A stretch of DNA of 64,000 nucleotides from Desulfatibacillum aliphaticivorans DSM 15576. Lineage in GTDB: Bacteria; Desulfobacterota; Desulfobacteria; Desulfobacterales; Desulfatibacillaceae. The DNA is taken from positions 193,582-257,581 of the forward strand of contig NZ_AUCT01000008.1 of NCBI RefSeq assembly GCF_000429905.1, in the 5' to 3' direction. This document shows, in pieces, positions 41,409-50,618 of this stretch; position 1 is the stretch's first letter, and the number at the start of each line of letters is the position of its first letter. The notes under the pieces were generated by a model. The model worked only from the letters and a program-made list of their open reading frames with translations, did not search any database and had not been told where the DNA came from. The position numbers and the translations under genes were made by a program.

Positions 41409-42407
41409 TCAATCCGAAGCGGCGGGAGCTTCTTCCCGCCGCTTTTCAATGCTTCTGAAAAATTCTTCGATCAAATCCCTTGCCTGTTCCTTGGAGGCTA
41501 TGCGGGTGATCTCCCCCCGGAACTTTGCGGCGTTTGGAAGGCCTTTCACAAACCAGGCAAGGCGGCTTCGCATCACCCGGCATCCGTGCTCTTCGCCCAG
41601 GTAATCCATGGTGTCGTCCAGGTAGTCGAACAGCGCCTTTTTCCTATCGTCCAGGTCGATCTCCTCCATGGGCCTGTTCTCCAAAAGGCATAGGGCCTGG
41701 CGAAAAATCCAGGGGGCGTAAAGCACGGCCCGGCCGATCATCACTCCGTCGCACCCCGTCTGCTCCATCATTTCCAGCACATGCTCCGGCTTGGTTACGT
41801 CCCCGTTGCCTATGACCGGAATGGTCAACTCCTGCTTAAGCCGTTTGATCTGAGACCAATCCGAATGCCCCGAAAACCCTTGTTTGGCCGTCCGCGGATG
41901 CAGGGCCACCGCATCCACGCCTGCGTCCTGGGCGATTCTGCCCAAGGCCATGGCCTCGTCGCCCGAGGCGTCCCAGCCCGAGCGCATTTTGATGGTAAAA
42001 GGCAGGGAAATGGCTTTTCGCACCTCTTTCAGGATTTTTTCCGCCCTGGGCAGGTCGGCCATGAGCGCGGAGCCTGCGCCGCCTTTCAGCACTTTTTTAA
42101 CGGAACAGCCGAAATTGATGTCCACAATGTCCGCGCCATGTTCCGCAACGATTCTGGCCGAGTCCGCCAGCACGCCGGGATCGGAGCCGAATATCTGGAT
42201 GGAAAGCGGCCGTTCCTCTTCCTTGCTCGCCATGAGCTCCATGGTCTTTTTTTGATACCTGATCAACCCATTGGAGCTGATCATTTCGGAACAGACAAGG
42301 GCGGCGCCATGCCGTTTGGCCATAAGCCGAAACGGCAGGTTGGTGACTCCGGCCAGGGGCGCGCATACCAGAGGATTATCCAGTTTTAAGGAAGCGATCT
42401 TTAACAT
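41409..42407 (-). CDS. dus: tRNA-dihydrouridine synthase
   Basis: 332 residues. FMN TIM barrel with APLAGVTNLPFR, VDINFGCSVKKVLKGGAGSAL (catalytic Cys; the usual GCP reads GCS), HPRTAKQGFSG (FMN/RNA contact) and VIGNGDV...DGVMIGRA. It reduces uridine to dihydrouridine in tRNA using NADPH. The DusB-like spacing of motifs suggests that subfamily. No clear ribosome site precedes the ATG at 42407. Its last codons hold a bidirectional terminator hairpin. Confidence 0.92.
   Translation of the reverse strand: MLKIASLKLDNPLVCAPLAGVTNLPFRLMAKRHGAALVCSEMISSNGLIRYQKKTMELMASKEEERPLSIQIFGSDPGVLADSARIVAEHGADIVDINFGCSVKKVLKGGAGSALMADLPRAEKILKEVRKAISLPFTIKMRSGWDASGDEAMALGRIAQDAGVDAVALHPRTAKQGFSGHSDWSQIKRLKQELTIPVIGNGDVTKPEHVLEMMEQTGCDGVMIGRAVLYAPWIFRQALCLLENRPMEEIDLDDRKKALFDYLDDTMDYLGEEHGCRVMRSRLAWFVKGLPNAAKFRGEITRIASKEQARDLIEEFFRSIEKRREEAPAASD
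41417..41444. terminator. Terminator hairpin inside the 3' end of dus
   Basis: AAGCGGCGGGA (41417-41427) pairs with TCCCGCCGCTT (41434-41444), then TTC. It lies 10 bases after the lipoprotein stop but within the last codons of the convergent dus gene, so one sequence serves both. Confidence 0.65.
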
Positions 42408-42449
42408 GGAGGTTCATTTATTCCAGGGACGGAAAATATGCAAGAGGCG

Positions 42450-44630
42450 TTAATCGTTCAGGTAGCTCCTGGCCAGGACTTCCCGGGGCTTGACGCCGTC
42501 GGAGGGGCCTACGACGCCTTCCTTTTCCATCACTTCGATGATGCGGGCCGCCCGGTTGTATCCGATGCGCAAACGGCGCTGAATCATGGAAATGGACGCC
42601 TGGCCGGTTTCCGTGACAATGGCCACGGCTTCGTCGTACTTGACGTCGTAATCCTCTTCAGTCAGTTCACCGCCGGAGGAGGCCTCCGGAGCGTCGGTCA
42701 CGGACGCGTCGTATTCCGGCTTTTGCTGGCTTCTCACGTGGGAGAGAATGCGCTCCAACTCGCCTTCCGAGACGAAAGCGCCGTGCATGCGTTGGATTTT
42801 AGCGGCGCCCGGAGGCAAATACAGCATGTCGCCCATGCCTAACAGGGTTTCGGCTCCGTTGGCGTCCAAAATGGTGCGGGAGTCGGTGCGGGAGGAGACC
42901 TGGAAAGACACCCTGGTGGGGAAGTTGGCCTTGATGGTTCCCGTCAAAACGTCCACGGACGGCCTTTGGGTGGCCAGAATCAGGTGAATGCCGGCGGCGC
43001 GGGCCATCTGGGCCAAACGCTGGAGGGCGGCTTCCACGTCCTTGGAGGCCACCATCATCAGGTCCGCCAGTTCATCGATGACCACCACCACGTAGGGCAT
43101 GTATTCGGGGTCTTCCTTTTTTTCCTCGCCTTCCAGCAAAGGCGCTTTTTTGGATAAGGCGGTTTTGACTTTCTGGTTGTACCCGCCAATGTTCCGGGCC
43201 CCCATTTCGGCCATGGCCTGATACCGGCGCTCCATTTCGTTCACCGCCCAATACAAAGCGTTGGTGGCTTTTTTTACGTCCGTCACCACCGGGGTGATCA
43301 AATGGGGTATGCCGTCGAACATGGAAAGCTCAATGCGTTTGGGGTCGATCATGACCAGCTTCACCTCTTCGGGAGAGGCCTTGTATAAGAGGCTGGCGAT
43401 CATGCAGTTCAGGGCCACGCTCTTGCCCGATCCCGTGGCGCCGGCAATGAGCAAATGCGGCATTTTAGCAAGGTCCGCCACGCAGGGATTGCCCTCGATA
43501 TCCTTACCCAAACACAGAGTCAGGCGGGATTTGGACCTTTCAAATTCCTTGGAGCACGCCAATTCCTTAAAGTAGACATATTCGCGCTCCATATTGGGGA
43601 TTTCAATGCCCACGGCGGCCTTGCCCGGGATGGGCGCCACAATGCGAACGCTCATGGCGCGGAGCGCCAGGGCCAGATCGTCCGAAAGATTGGCGATGCG
43701 GTTAATCTTCACCCCGGGGCCGGGCTCGTATTCAAAGGTGGTGATGACCGGGCCGGGACAGACTTCGCTCACCCTGCCTTGCACGCCGAAGTCCTCCAGC
43801 TTTTTTTCCAGCAGACGGGACTGCATTTCCAGGTTTTTCGCGTCCGCTCCCTTGGGACGGGGCGGCGGGTTGTCCAGCATGTCCACATCGGGCAGGGTAT
43901 AGCTTCCGGGAATCATAAAGTTGAAAACCTGCTGCGTGGCCTTGCTCTTGGTGTTTGAAGGCGGCTGTGGCTGCTCAGGAGCCTGCTTGATGGCAGGAGG
44001 GGCCTGCTGCTTGGCTTTTTTCTTTTTAGGCCGGTTAGGCTTGGCCTTGACCACAACGGGCTTTTTGGCTTTGGCTTGGGCGCGGCGGTTTTTCAGGTAG
44101 GCGAAGCCCTTGCCCAAAAATTCGGCGGAGCTTTTCAACACCCTGGTTACGGATATGCCCGTAGCAAAAATCAGGGCGATGGTCCAGATGGCGGCCAGGG
44201 CGATGGCTGAACCGGTTATCCCCAAGGCTTTTACCAGGGCGTCTTCCGTTAACCCGCCCAGGATTCCGCCCGACTGCCAGTTTATGCCCGTCCATTCATC
44301 CAAACCGGCCAGGGCTTGCACCCCGCCCGTGGCGATAATCAGGCAGAAAGCGCCTCCGACGGTTGGCAGCCAGTGGGGAAGATCTTGTTTTTTTAATAGT
44401 TTAATCGAGGCTTGCAGAAGAAGTATGGGAATCCAGACGGACCCAAGGCCGAAAAGGCCTATGAGCACTCCGGCGAAATGCGCTCCGGCGGGGCCGAAAA
44501 TATTGTTGATTTCCCCGTCTCCGCCTATGTTTAAAAACAGCGCCGGGTCCTCTGGGGTGTAAGTCGCCAGAGCGCCGAGAGTAAACACAATAACGAATAA
44601 GAAGAGTATACCGGATACTTCCTTGCGCAT
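42450..44630 (-). CDS. ftsK: DNA translocase FtsK
   Basis: 726 residues. Four N-terminal TM helices (about 5-165), a Lys/Pro/Gln-rich linker (about 190-240), then the motor: Walker A GATGSGKS, Walker B VVVIDELADLMM, and DPKRIELSMFDGIPHL. The C-terminal gamma winged helix (about 665-726) has SMIQRRLRIGYNRAARIIE. It pumps chromosome termini through the septum and activates dimer resolution. It is at the short end of the family. The ATG at 44630 follows GAGGAGCA. Confidence 0.95.
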   Translation of the reverse strand: MRKEVSGILFLFVIVFTLGALATYTPEDPALFLNIGGDGEINNIFGPAGAHFAGVLIGLFGLGSVWIPILLLQASIKLLKKQDLPHWLPTVGGAFCLIIATGGVQALAGLDEWTGINWQSGGILGGLTEDALVKALGITGSAIALAAIWTIALIFATGISVTRVLKSSAEFLGKGFAYLKNRRAQAKAKKPVVVKAKPNRPKKKKAKQQAPPAIKQAPEQPQPPSNTKSKATQQVFNFMIPGSYTLPDVDMLDNPPPRPKGADAKNLEMQSRLLEKKLEDFGVQGRVSEVCPGPVITTFEYEPGPGVKINRIANLSDDLALALRAMSVRIVAPIPGKAAVGIEIPNMEREYVYFKELACSKEFERSKSRLTLCLGKDIEGNPCVADLAKMPHLLIAGATGSGKSVALNCMIASLLYKASPEEVKLVMIDPKRIELSMFDGIPHLITPVVTDVKKATNALYWAVNEMERRYQAMAEMGARNIGGYNQKVKTALSKKAPLLEGEEKKEDPEYMPYVVVVIDELADLMMVASKDVEAALQRLAQMARAAGIHLILATQRPSVDVLTGTIKANFPTRVSFQVSSRTDSRTILDANGAETLLGMGDMLYLPPGAAKIQRMHGAFVSEGELERILSHVRSQQKPEYDASVTDAPEASSGGELTEEDYDVKYDEAVAIVTETGQASISMIQRRLRIGYNRAARIIEVMEKEGVVGPSDGVKPREVLARSYLND

Positions 44631-44785
44631 TGCTCCTCGTAATAAAACCGTCCAGTGTTAGGGCATCCGATTTCGCTTCAACGAGGGGGGATTTGCAGGA
44701 TGGCGCCCCCCCTCATCCTCAAGTTCGGACAGTATCATCACGGAACGAGCAAAATCAAGTGTAAATATCCGTTTTTGATGGGCTA

Positions 44786-45154
44786 TTACACTATATACGT
44801 GGCGCTGGCGTTATCCGACTCCCAGGCCGTCACCGAGTATACTCTGGCCTTGTCCGAGTTCACGGCCGCGCCCAGTTTGTCGGCGATAATGCGGGCGATA
44901 TTTTCGGAAGACGGCGGGCATTCGGAAAACATTTCCAATTCATTCAGGAACTTATGGTCAAGCTCCTCCATAATGCCCCGCAGGCTTTTTTTGATGACGC
45001 CAAAGTCCATCAACACGCCGCCCTCGTCCAGGCCGTCGCCCTTGATGCAGACCTCCACCTTCCAGTTGTGTCCGTGAAGGTTTTCGCATTTATGCCCCAC
45101 CAGGGTTAATCTGTGGGCGGCCGCAAAATCGGTTTTTACCTTTAATTCGTACAT
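44786..45154 (-). CDS. queD: 6-carboxytetrahydropterin synthase
   Basis: 122 residues, normal QueD length. Zinc ligands H14 (AAHRL), H27 and H29 (NLHGHNW), catalytic C23 (HKCENLHGH), and ELDHKFLNE are all present. It makes 6-carboxy-5,6,7,8-tetrahydropterin from dihydroneopterin triphosphate for queuosine. It lies 33 bases after dnaJ on the other side and may share its transcript. No strong ribosome site. Confidence 0.93.
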   Translation of the reverse strand: MYELKVKTDFAAAHRLTLVGHKCENLHGHNWKVEVCIKGDGLDEGGVLMDFGVIKKSLRGIMEELDHKFLNELEMFSECPPSSENIARIIADKLGAAVNSDKARVYSVTAWESDNASATYIV

Positions 45155-45187
45155 GGATCTGGTCCGTTCTTTTTGATGGGTGTTTTT

Positions 45188-46288
45188 CTATGCTTTGCCG
45201 CCCAACACTCTTTTTAGCTTGTTGGTGAGCTTTTTGTCTTCCTGTTTGGCGAATTCCTCCAACAGGGCTTCCTGCTTTTTGCTCAGGTTGGTGGGCGTCT
45301 TCACCATCAACTGGATGATCTGGTCGCCCCGGCCGTTGCCGCGCAACGACGGAATGCCCTGGTTGTGCAGGGTCACGATGTCGCCAGGCTGGGTTCCTTT
45401 TTTCACCTTCAGGTCGGCCTCGCCTTCCAGGGTGCGAACCTTGATGTCCGCGCCGAGAGCCGCCTGTACAAAGGAAATAGGCACCTGACAGACCACGTCC
45501 ACGCCCTGGCGCTGGAAATACTCGTGGGGCTCGACATATAAAAAGACGTACAGGTCGCCGGGAGGTCCGCCCTGGGGGCCTGCCTCGCCCTCGCCGGAAA
45601 GGCGCAGCCTGGAGCCGTTGTCCACGCCGGCGGGAATGCGTACGGTCACTTTTTTCCTGGCTTGAACCACTCCCTGGCCGTGGCAGTTCTGGCAGGGGTT
45701 TTCAATAACGCGGCCCTGGCCCCGGCATTGGGCGCAGGTGGTGCGGACCGTAAAAAAACCCTGACGGGTGGTGGATTGTCCGGTTCCCTGGCATTGGGGG
45801 CAAACGGTGGGGCCGGAGCCCTCTTCGCAGCCGGATCCGCCGCACTCCTGACAGGTTTCGGGCTTCTGGATGTCGATTTCCTTTTCAGCGCCGAAAGCCG
45901 CTTCCATAAAATCCAGACGCATGTCATAGCGAAGATCGGAGCCGCGCATAACCCGGTTTCTTCCCCGGCGGCCGCCTCCAAACCCAAAAAACTCTTCGAA
46001 TATGTCTCCAAAGCTGGAAAAAATATCGTCAAAGCCGCTGAACCCGCTAAAACCCTGGCCGGAAAGGCCTTCGTGGCCGTACTGATCGTAAATGCCGCGC
46101 TTTTTGGGGTCCGTCAGGACCTCGTACGCCTCGGCGGCCTCCTTGAACAGTTCCTCCGCTTCCTTGTCCCCGGGGTTGCGGTCCGGGTGGTATTTCATGG
46201 CTAACTTGCGGTAAGAAGCCTTAAGTTGCTGCGCCGAAGCGTCTCGCTCAACTCCCAATATTTCGTAATAACAACGTTTTTCGCTCAT
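45188..46288 (-). CDS. dnaJ: Chaperone DnaJ
   Basis: 366 residues. J domain with YHPDRNPGDK (HPD at about 33-35), Gly/Phe-rich linker (about 75-110), four CxxCxGxG repeats (CQECGGSG, CPQCQGTG, CAQCRGQG, CQNCHGQG) binding two zincs, and two C-terminal peptide-binding domains ending in a short tail. It stimulates DnaK ATPase. No dnaK or grpE gene is beside it here; queD follows on the same strand. Confidence 0.96.
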   Translation of the reverse strand: MSEKRCYYEILGVERDASAQQLKASYRKLAMKYHPDRNPGDKEAEELFKEAAEAYEVLTDPKKRGIYDQYGHEGLSGQGFSGFSGFDDIFSSFGDIFEEFFGFGGGRRGRNRVMRGSDLRYDMRLDFMEAAFGAEKEIDIQKPETCQECGGSGCEEGSGPTVCPQCQGTGQSTTRQGFFTVRTTCAQCRGQGRVIENPCQNCHGQGVVQARKKVTVRIPAGVDNGSRLRLSGEGEAGPQGGPPGDLYVFLYVEPHEYFQRQGVDVVCQVPISFVQAALGADIKVRTLEGEADLKVKKGTQPGDIVTLHNQGIPSLRGNGRGDQIIQLMVKTPTNLSKKQEALLEEFAKQEDKKLTNKLKRVLGGKA

Positions 46289-46570
46289 ATTTGGTTTGCT
46301 GTCTGGTTTCTGAATGGATTAACTGAATTTTCGGACAATAGCCTCGAAAGGCTTTTATTAGCACCCAAAAACTTAACACATCAGGGGCTGTTGTCAACGC
46401 CTGACAACCCTTTGATTTTTCTTTGCCAAAAACTAAGCCGCGCGGGAATCTTTGCACCAGGGCTAAAAAGGTTGTAAAATAAAAAAATTCGCATTTCCTG
46501 TCACACATCCCCTTGTTTTGCACTCTACCCTTACAAGCCGCCCGGGCGAGCGAATTAAGGAAAGAACATC

Positions 46571-47443
46571 ATGAACGAAAATTTGGAAAATCTGGCAATA
46601 AAGGCAAAACAAGGAGACAAGCACGCCCTGGAAAGCATTGTCAGGGCCATCCAGCACAGGATCTTCGGACTGGCCCTGAAAATGCTTTACCACCCCCAGG
46701 ACGCCGAAGACGCCGTTCAGGAGATCCTGATCCGCATCATCACCAATCTGGGCAGCTTCGCCCATAAAAGCTCGTTGGATACATGGGCTTTGAAGGTGGC
46801 CTCCAATCATTTGATGGGAGTGCGGAAAAAACGGGCCGCGTACTGGTTTACCTTTGAAAGGTGCCATGCCGCCATCGTGCAGGATCCTCCGGACGCCCCC
46901 TCCCTGGATTACGACGAGGCGGAGCAGGAGTTGATCGTCAAAGAAATGCGTCTCGCCTGCATGCAGGGACTCCTGCAGTGCCTGGATTGGGAGCACCGTA
47001 TCGTCTATATCCTGGGGGAAACCATGGACATTCCCGGCCCGGAAGGCGCCGCCATCCTGGACATCAAGCCTGCTGCTTTCCGGAAAAGGCTGTCCCGGGC
47101 CCGGGAGAAAATCCGGGAGTTTTTAAGCGTCAATTGCGATCTCTACGAGGAAGGCAATCCCTGCGACTGCCTCACCCAGGGAACGCTGGCCATGCAAAAC
47201 GGCCTCATGGACCTGAAAGCGCTTTCCTTCGCCGGTCAGGGCCCGGGCCGCGCCGGCCAGGTCAGTCTGGAGGACAGCCTCAAAGCCCTGGAGCATCTAA
47301 CCCGGGAGGCGGCCATCATGCGCTGCCAAGCGGACTACCAAGCCCCCCGGGATTTCGTCCAGGCCATTCGCCGAATGCTGGATTCCGAAAAATTTCAGGA
47401 ACTCAAAACCCTTAACCAGGAGGATACGCCATGGAAGAAATGA
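46571..47443 (+). CDS. ECF sigma factor with long Cys-containing C-terminal extension
   Basis: 290 residues. Sigma region 2 (HPQDAEDAVQEILIRII, SSLDTWALKVASNHLM) and region 4 (LDWEHRIVYILGETM, AFRKRLSRAREKIREFL) are clear. About 110 residues follow region 4, starting with a CDLYEEGNPCDC motif seen in some ECF groups, and may sense ligand or redox state in place of an anti-sigma factor; none is adjacent. The next gene overlaps its end by 13 bases, so the two are coupled. Confidence 0.87.
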   Translation: MNENLENLAIKAKQGDKHALESIVRAIQHRIFGLALKMLYHPQDAEDAVQEILIRIITNLGSFAHKSSLDTWALKVASNHLMGVRKKRAAYWFTFERCHAAIVQDPPDAPSLDYDEAEQELIVKEMRLACMQGLLQCLDWEHRIVYILGETMDIPGPEGAAILDIKPAAFRKRLSRAREKIREFLSVNCDLYEEGNPCDCLTQGTLAMQNGLMDLKALSFAGQGPGRAGQVSLEDSLKALEHLTREAAIMRCQADYQAPRDFVQAIRRMLDSEKFQELKTLNQEDTPWKK

Positions 47444-47781
47444 TAGCCTACTGCGGCCTGGATTGCACCCAATGTCCCTCGTACATCGCCACCCAGAAGG
47501 ATGACGACGTCATTAGAGCGAAAGCGGCGGCCTTTTTAAACAAAACCTATGGATTCGATCTTACGCCCGAACAGGTCAGTTGCGACGGATGCCTGCTTAA
47601 GGAAGGCCGCAAGCTGGGGTATTGCGCCACTTGCGAAGTGCGGGCCTGCGGCGAGGAAAAAGGCTTGGAAAATTGCGCCCATTGTTCGGACGCGCCTTGC
47701 GACAAGCTGATCGCTTTTCATAATTTTTCCAAATTCGCCAAGGATAACTTCGACAGGGTCCTGCAAAAGCTGCAGTCGTGA
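47431..47781 (+). CDS. DUF3795 small Cys-rich protein
   Basis: 116 residues with AGGAGG before the ATG. It begins IAYCGLDCTQCPSY, the DUF3795 hallmark, and has further Cys pairs (CDGC, CATC, CAHCSDAPC), 12 Cys in all, suggesting zinc or iron-sulfur binding. The function of the family is unknown. It overlaps the ECF sigma gene by 13 bases, so it may be part of the same response. Confidence 0.87.
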   Translation: MEEMIAYCGLDCTQCPSYIATQKDDDVIRAKAAAFLNKTYGFDLTPEQVSCDGCLLKEGRKLGYCATCEVRACGEEKGLENCAHCSDAPCDKLIAFHNFSKFAKDNFDRVLQKLQS

Positions 47782-47932
47782 GAGTGAAGGAGACCATAGG
47801 CTGCGGCGGCCTCTCTGTTTTGTTGGGTTGGGTAGAGTTTATGGAGTTCTTTCCACAGAGGCTGTTTTCTTTGCGTCGGGAGCAACACTCAAAGCCAAAA
47901 GCGTATGAACGAAACCCAACAAATAAACCTAA

Positions 47933-47967
47933 AAAAGCCCCGGCCGGTTGATCCGGCCGGGGCTTTT
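47933..47967. terminator. Bidirectional intrinsic terminator
   Basis: AAAAGCCCCGGCCGG and CCGGCCGGGGCTTTT, perfect 15-base arms, loop TTGAT. It lies between the convergent DUF3795 and FecR-domain genes. Confidence 0.9.
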
Positions 47968-47985
47968 GCAATTTTTGGAGTAATT

Positions 47986-49050
47986 TTATTCGCAGGGGCT
48001 CTTGCTGGTGAAGGCGCCGGGTTTGGGCATGCCCAGGTCATTGGGCTTGACGGAACGGCTTCCGCCGCCCTCCAGGTCGCCGATGCTGCCTTCGTCCACG
48101 CCCTCGATGGCCCGCTGATCTTCAAATTCGTCCATGGCCGTCTGATACAAGGCGTCCCACTCCTCCACCAAGGCGCCCGCCTCAATGGCGGCTTTTTCCG
48201 CGACCTCCGCTGTCTTAAGCCTTTCCTCAGCCACACGAGCCGCCTCTCTGGAGTCCCCCAGAACCTGCTTATCAGGCGTCCAGTCCACCAGATACTTGGC
48301 GCTGTACAACGCTTCCTCGGCCGAGGCCTTGTTGGCGCGGATCCAGGCCAGCTTGCGAAGGCTTTCCGCCGCGGCCTTGTCCAGATCCTCTTTTTCGCTG
48401 GCCCGTTGAGCCACCAGGGCGGCTGTTTTGGCGGCCAGGGCCTTTTTAATAAATTCGTTCTCCTTGGCTGCCGCCGGAGGGACGTTTTCCGCAACGCCCA
48501 TTTTCCAAGGCCCGATGGTGAAGCTCCTGTCCCCTTCGTCAAAGGACATGAACGCCTCCCCGTTTTTATCCAGGGAAATCAAAGCGGCGATGCGCGTGGT
48601 CCCGGCGTCCTCCCGCAGGCCCGAAACCATGGGCGGAACCGCAATTTCAGAACGCATCTGCCGGTAATCGGTTTCTATCCACATTTTTCCCGCATACAAG
48701 GTGAAACGCCGCCGCGTCTTGTCCGATTGAATCAACGGCAAGCCCTTGCGGGTCCATTGCTTGAACTCCACGGCCGAATAACGGCACAAGGTGACGTTGG
48801 TTCCGTCCTCAAAAACCAGTTCGGCGCTTCCGTCCAGGGTGACAATCTTGTCCCCGGAAAAAATGGGAAGCCCGACCACCACGTCGCCCCCCCACACATC
48901 CTGGCCCCGGAGTATGACTTCTCCTGAAAAAACAGCCACCTTGCCAATGGGCTCCTCCCCTGCCAAGCTGGGTCCGGCGCTCGTCAGCATGAGTGTTATG
49001 AAAATCAAAAAAATGGAAATTTTACCAAAAATAGTGGAGCTTTTGTTCAT
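47986..49050 (-). CDS. Secreted FecR-domain protein
   Basis: 354 residues. A signal peptide (ends near SLAG) is followed by a FecR-like beta domain (about 35-150: VAVFSGEVILRGQDVW, IVTLDGSAELVFEDGT, RRFTLYAGKMWIETD). Residues about 205-320 are Ala/Glu/Lys-rich and likely a long helical coil. It has no TM anchor or sigma-binding part like true FecR anti-sigma factors, so a periplasmic structural role is more likely. It is monocistronic. Confidence 0.82.
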   Translation of the reverse strand: MNKSSTIFGKISIFLIFITLMLTSAGPSLAGEEPIGKVAVFSGEVILRGQDVWGGDVVVGLPIFSGDKIVTLDGSAELVFEDGTNVTLCRYSAVEFKQWTRKGLPLIQSDKTRRRFTLYAGKMWIETDYRQMRSEIAVPPMVSGLREDAGTTRIAALISLDKNGEAFMSFDEGDRSFTIGPWKMGVAENVPPAAAKENEFIKKALAAKTAALVAQRASEKEDLDKAAAESLRKLAWIRANKASAEEALYSAKYLVDWTPDKQVLGDSREAARVAEERLKTAEVAEKAAIEAGALVEEWDALYQTAMDEFEDQRAIEGVDEGSIGDLEGGGSRSVKPNDLGMPKPGAFTSKSPCE

Positions 49051-49375
49051 TTGGCGTCCTCTTTGCGGCTATTTGGAATCATGGGGATCGGCAAATCGAA
49101 TATTCTAAGAGACTGGTAATAATGCTGAATACTATTGATGCATACCCGGGTCAAGCCCTTTTTCCACACTTGGCAAGTATTTGACAATGCCAGGAAAACC
49201 TGCTACAAAAATTTAGTTCCACGAGTGGTCAGTTATTTTCCCCATGCACAATCACGCTCCTTATTGCGCCAACACCGTATAGACGGTTGCGTCCAATGGG
49301 AGCGGGATTTATTTAACTTTGTTTATTCATTGGGAATGCACCTTAAAATAAACCAATAAAACGAAGGCCTGCGCC
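49051..49375. other. Intergenic promoter region
   Basis: 325 bases between divergent FecR-domain and PAS-kinase genes. Apart from the promoter at 49181-49209 nothing else is recognised; short frames have no ribosome sites. Confidence 0.5.
49181..49209 (+). promoter_or_regulatory. Sigma-70-like promoter
   Basis: TTGACA, 17-base spacer, TACAAA, about 165 bases before the PAS-kinase start. The leader between it and the gene is long and AT-rich. Confidence 0.5.
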
Positions 49376-50587
49376 ATGGAAGCAACGGCCGACGCCAGTC
49401 AAGGAGAAGCCTTGTCGCCGGACCAGGAATCCCTAGTTGAAAGGCTGGAGTCCTGCGAGACCCGCCTGCATATGGAAAGCATGCGCAGACAGGCCGTCCA
49501 GGAGGCCTGGGAGATCAGCGAAGCCCGCTATCAGTCCTTGATCGAGGGGATGGAGGATATCGTCTTCACTCTGGACTCACGGGGGGAGATTATCCAGGTT
49601 AATCCGGCGGTGAAAAGCGCCCTGGGCTATTCGCCGGACGAACTGATAGGGCGGCGTTTGCGCGAATTTATTCTGGAGCCGGACCAGGAGCGGGCGCTCA
49701 ATCAGTTGAGCCGGGTGTTCGTCCATTCTCCCCAAACGGGCGAGTACAGGGTTCTGGACAAGAACGGTTCGCCCGTCTGGTTCCGGGTGACCGGATCGCC
49801 GGTCCATGTCATGACCGGCGCCGGCGGAGTCCGTTGCCTTGCTTCGGAGATCACCAGGGAAAGGATGCAGCAGCAGGAGTTGGTGTGGTCCCGTCAGATG
49901 GCGTCGGCCGGGCAGCAGGCCGTATTTTTGGCCCGGGAGTTTGCCCAGGCCTGGCGGGAAACCCAGGACCATATATCCTCGCTGGATAATATGGCCAAGG
50001 AAGAACCGGAGTTAGGGCCTTTTTGGGCCAAATTCACCGAGGCCGCCGCTCGCCTGAAAGACGCGGCGAAAATGATCGCCTCCCTGGACCCGGCCGTCAA
50101 TGAAATGCTCAGGGCAGTCAACCTGAACCAGAGCATTGTCAACGTGTTCCGGCTTTTCAGATCCAGGTTCGAAAGGAAAGGCATCCGCACTGCGCTGAGC
50201 CTTTCCACCCAGATTCCGTTTACCATGGCATGGTCCAGAAGGATGGAGCACGCCCTGTTTATTTTGTTGAATCACGCCTGCGCCGCCGTGGAAATCAGAA
50301 CGGGTTCTCCTGATGCGCCCGGAGAAATCAGTGTGACTTCCCGGAGAAAAAAGGATAGAATCATTATCGAGTTGTCCGACAACGGGCCTGGCCTGTCCAG
50401 GGAGGACTGCCAACGCATTTTTGATTTCAATTATTTACGCCCCGGGGGCGGGGCCGAAGACGTCGGCGGCCTTCACATGTCCTGGTCCATTATCGCGGAC
50501 CATGGCGGCTCTTTAAAAGCCGGCGCCTCCCCCGAGGGCGGCGCCTTGTTCACCATAGAACTTCCGGTGAGGCGTCCCGGCGCCTGA
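49376..50587 (+). CDS. PAS-domain histidine-kinase-like protein lacking the phospho-acceptor His
   Basis: 403 residues. A coiled-coil lead, one PAS domain (about 50-165: LIEGMEDIVFTLDSRGEI), a dimerisation helix pair and an HATPase_c domain (about 265-400) with DNGPGL (D335) and GGALFTIELP. Where kinases have G-x-L-A-A-G-x-A-H-E-I-N-N the sequence is SAGQQAVFLAREFAQ, with R187 in the His place. The G2 box is also weak (GGLHMSWSII). It may bind ATP or a partner without autophosphorylating. A response-regulator gene follows 31 bases later. Confidence 0.8.
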   Translation: MEATADASQGEALSPDQESLVERLESCETRLHMESMRRQAVQEAWEISEARYQSLIEGMEDIVFTLDSRGEIIQVNPAVKSALGYSPDELIGRRLREFILEPDQERALNQLSRVFVHSPQTGEYRVLDKNGSPVWFRVTGSPVHVMTGAGGVRCLASEITRERMQQQELVWSRQMASAGQQAVFLAREFAQAWRETQDHISSLDNMAKEEPELGPFWAKFTEAAARLKDAAKMIASLDPAVNEMLRAVNLNQSIVNVFRLFRSRFERKGIRTALSLSTQIPFTMAWSRRMEHALFILLNHACAAVEIRTGSPDAPGEISVTSRRKKDRIIIELSDNGPGLSREDCQRIFDFNYLRPGGGAEDVGGLHMSWSIIADHGGSLKAGASPEGGALFTIELPVRRPGA

Positions 50588-50618
50588 TTCCAATTATCCA
50601 ATATTATTAGGATGAGTT

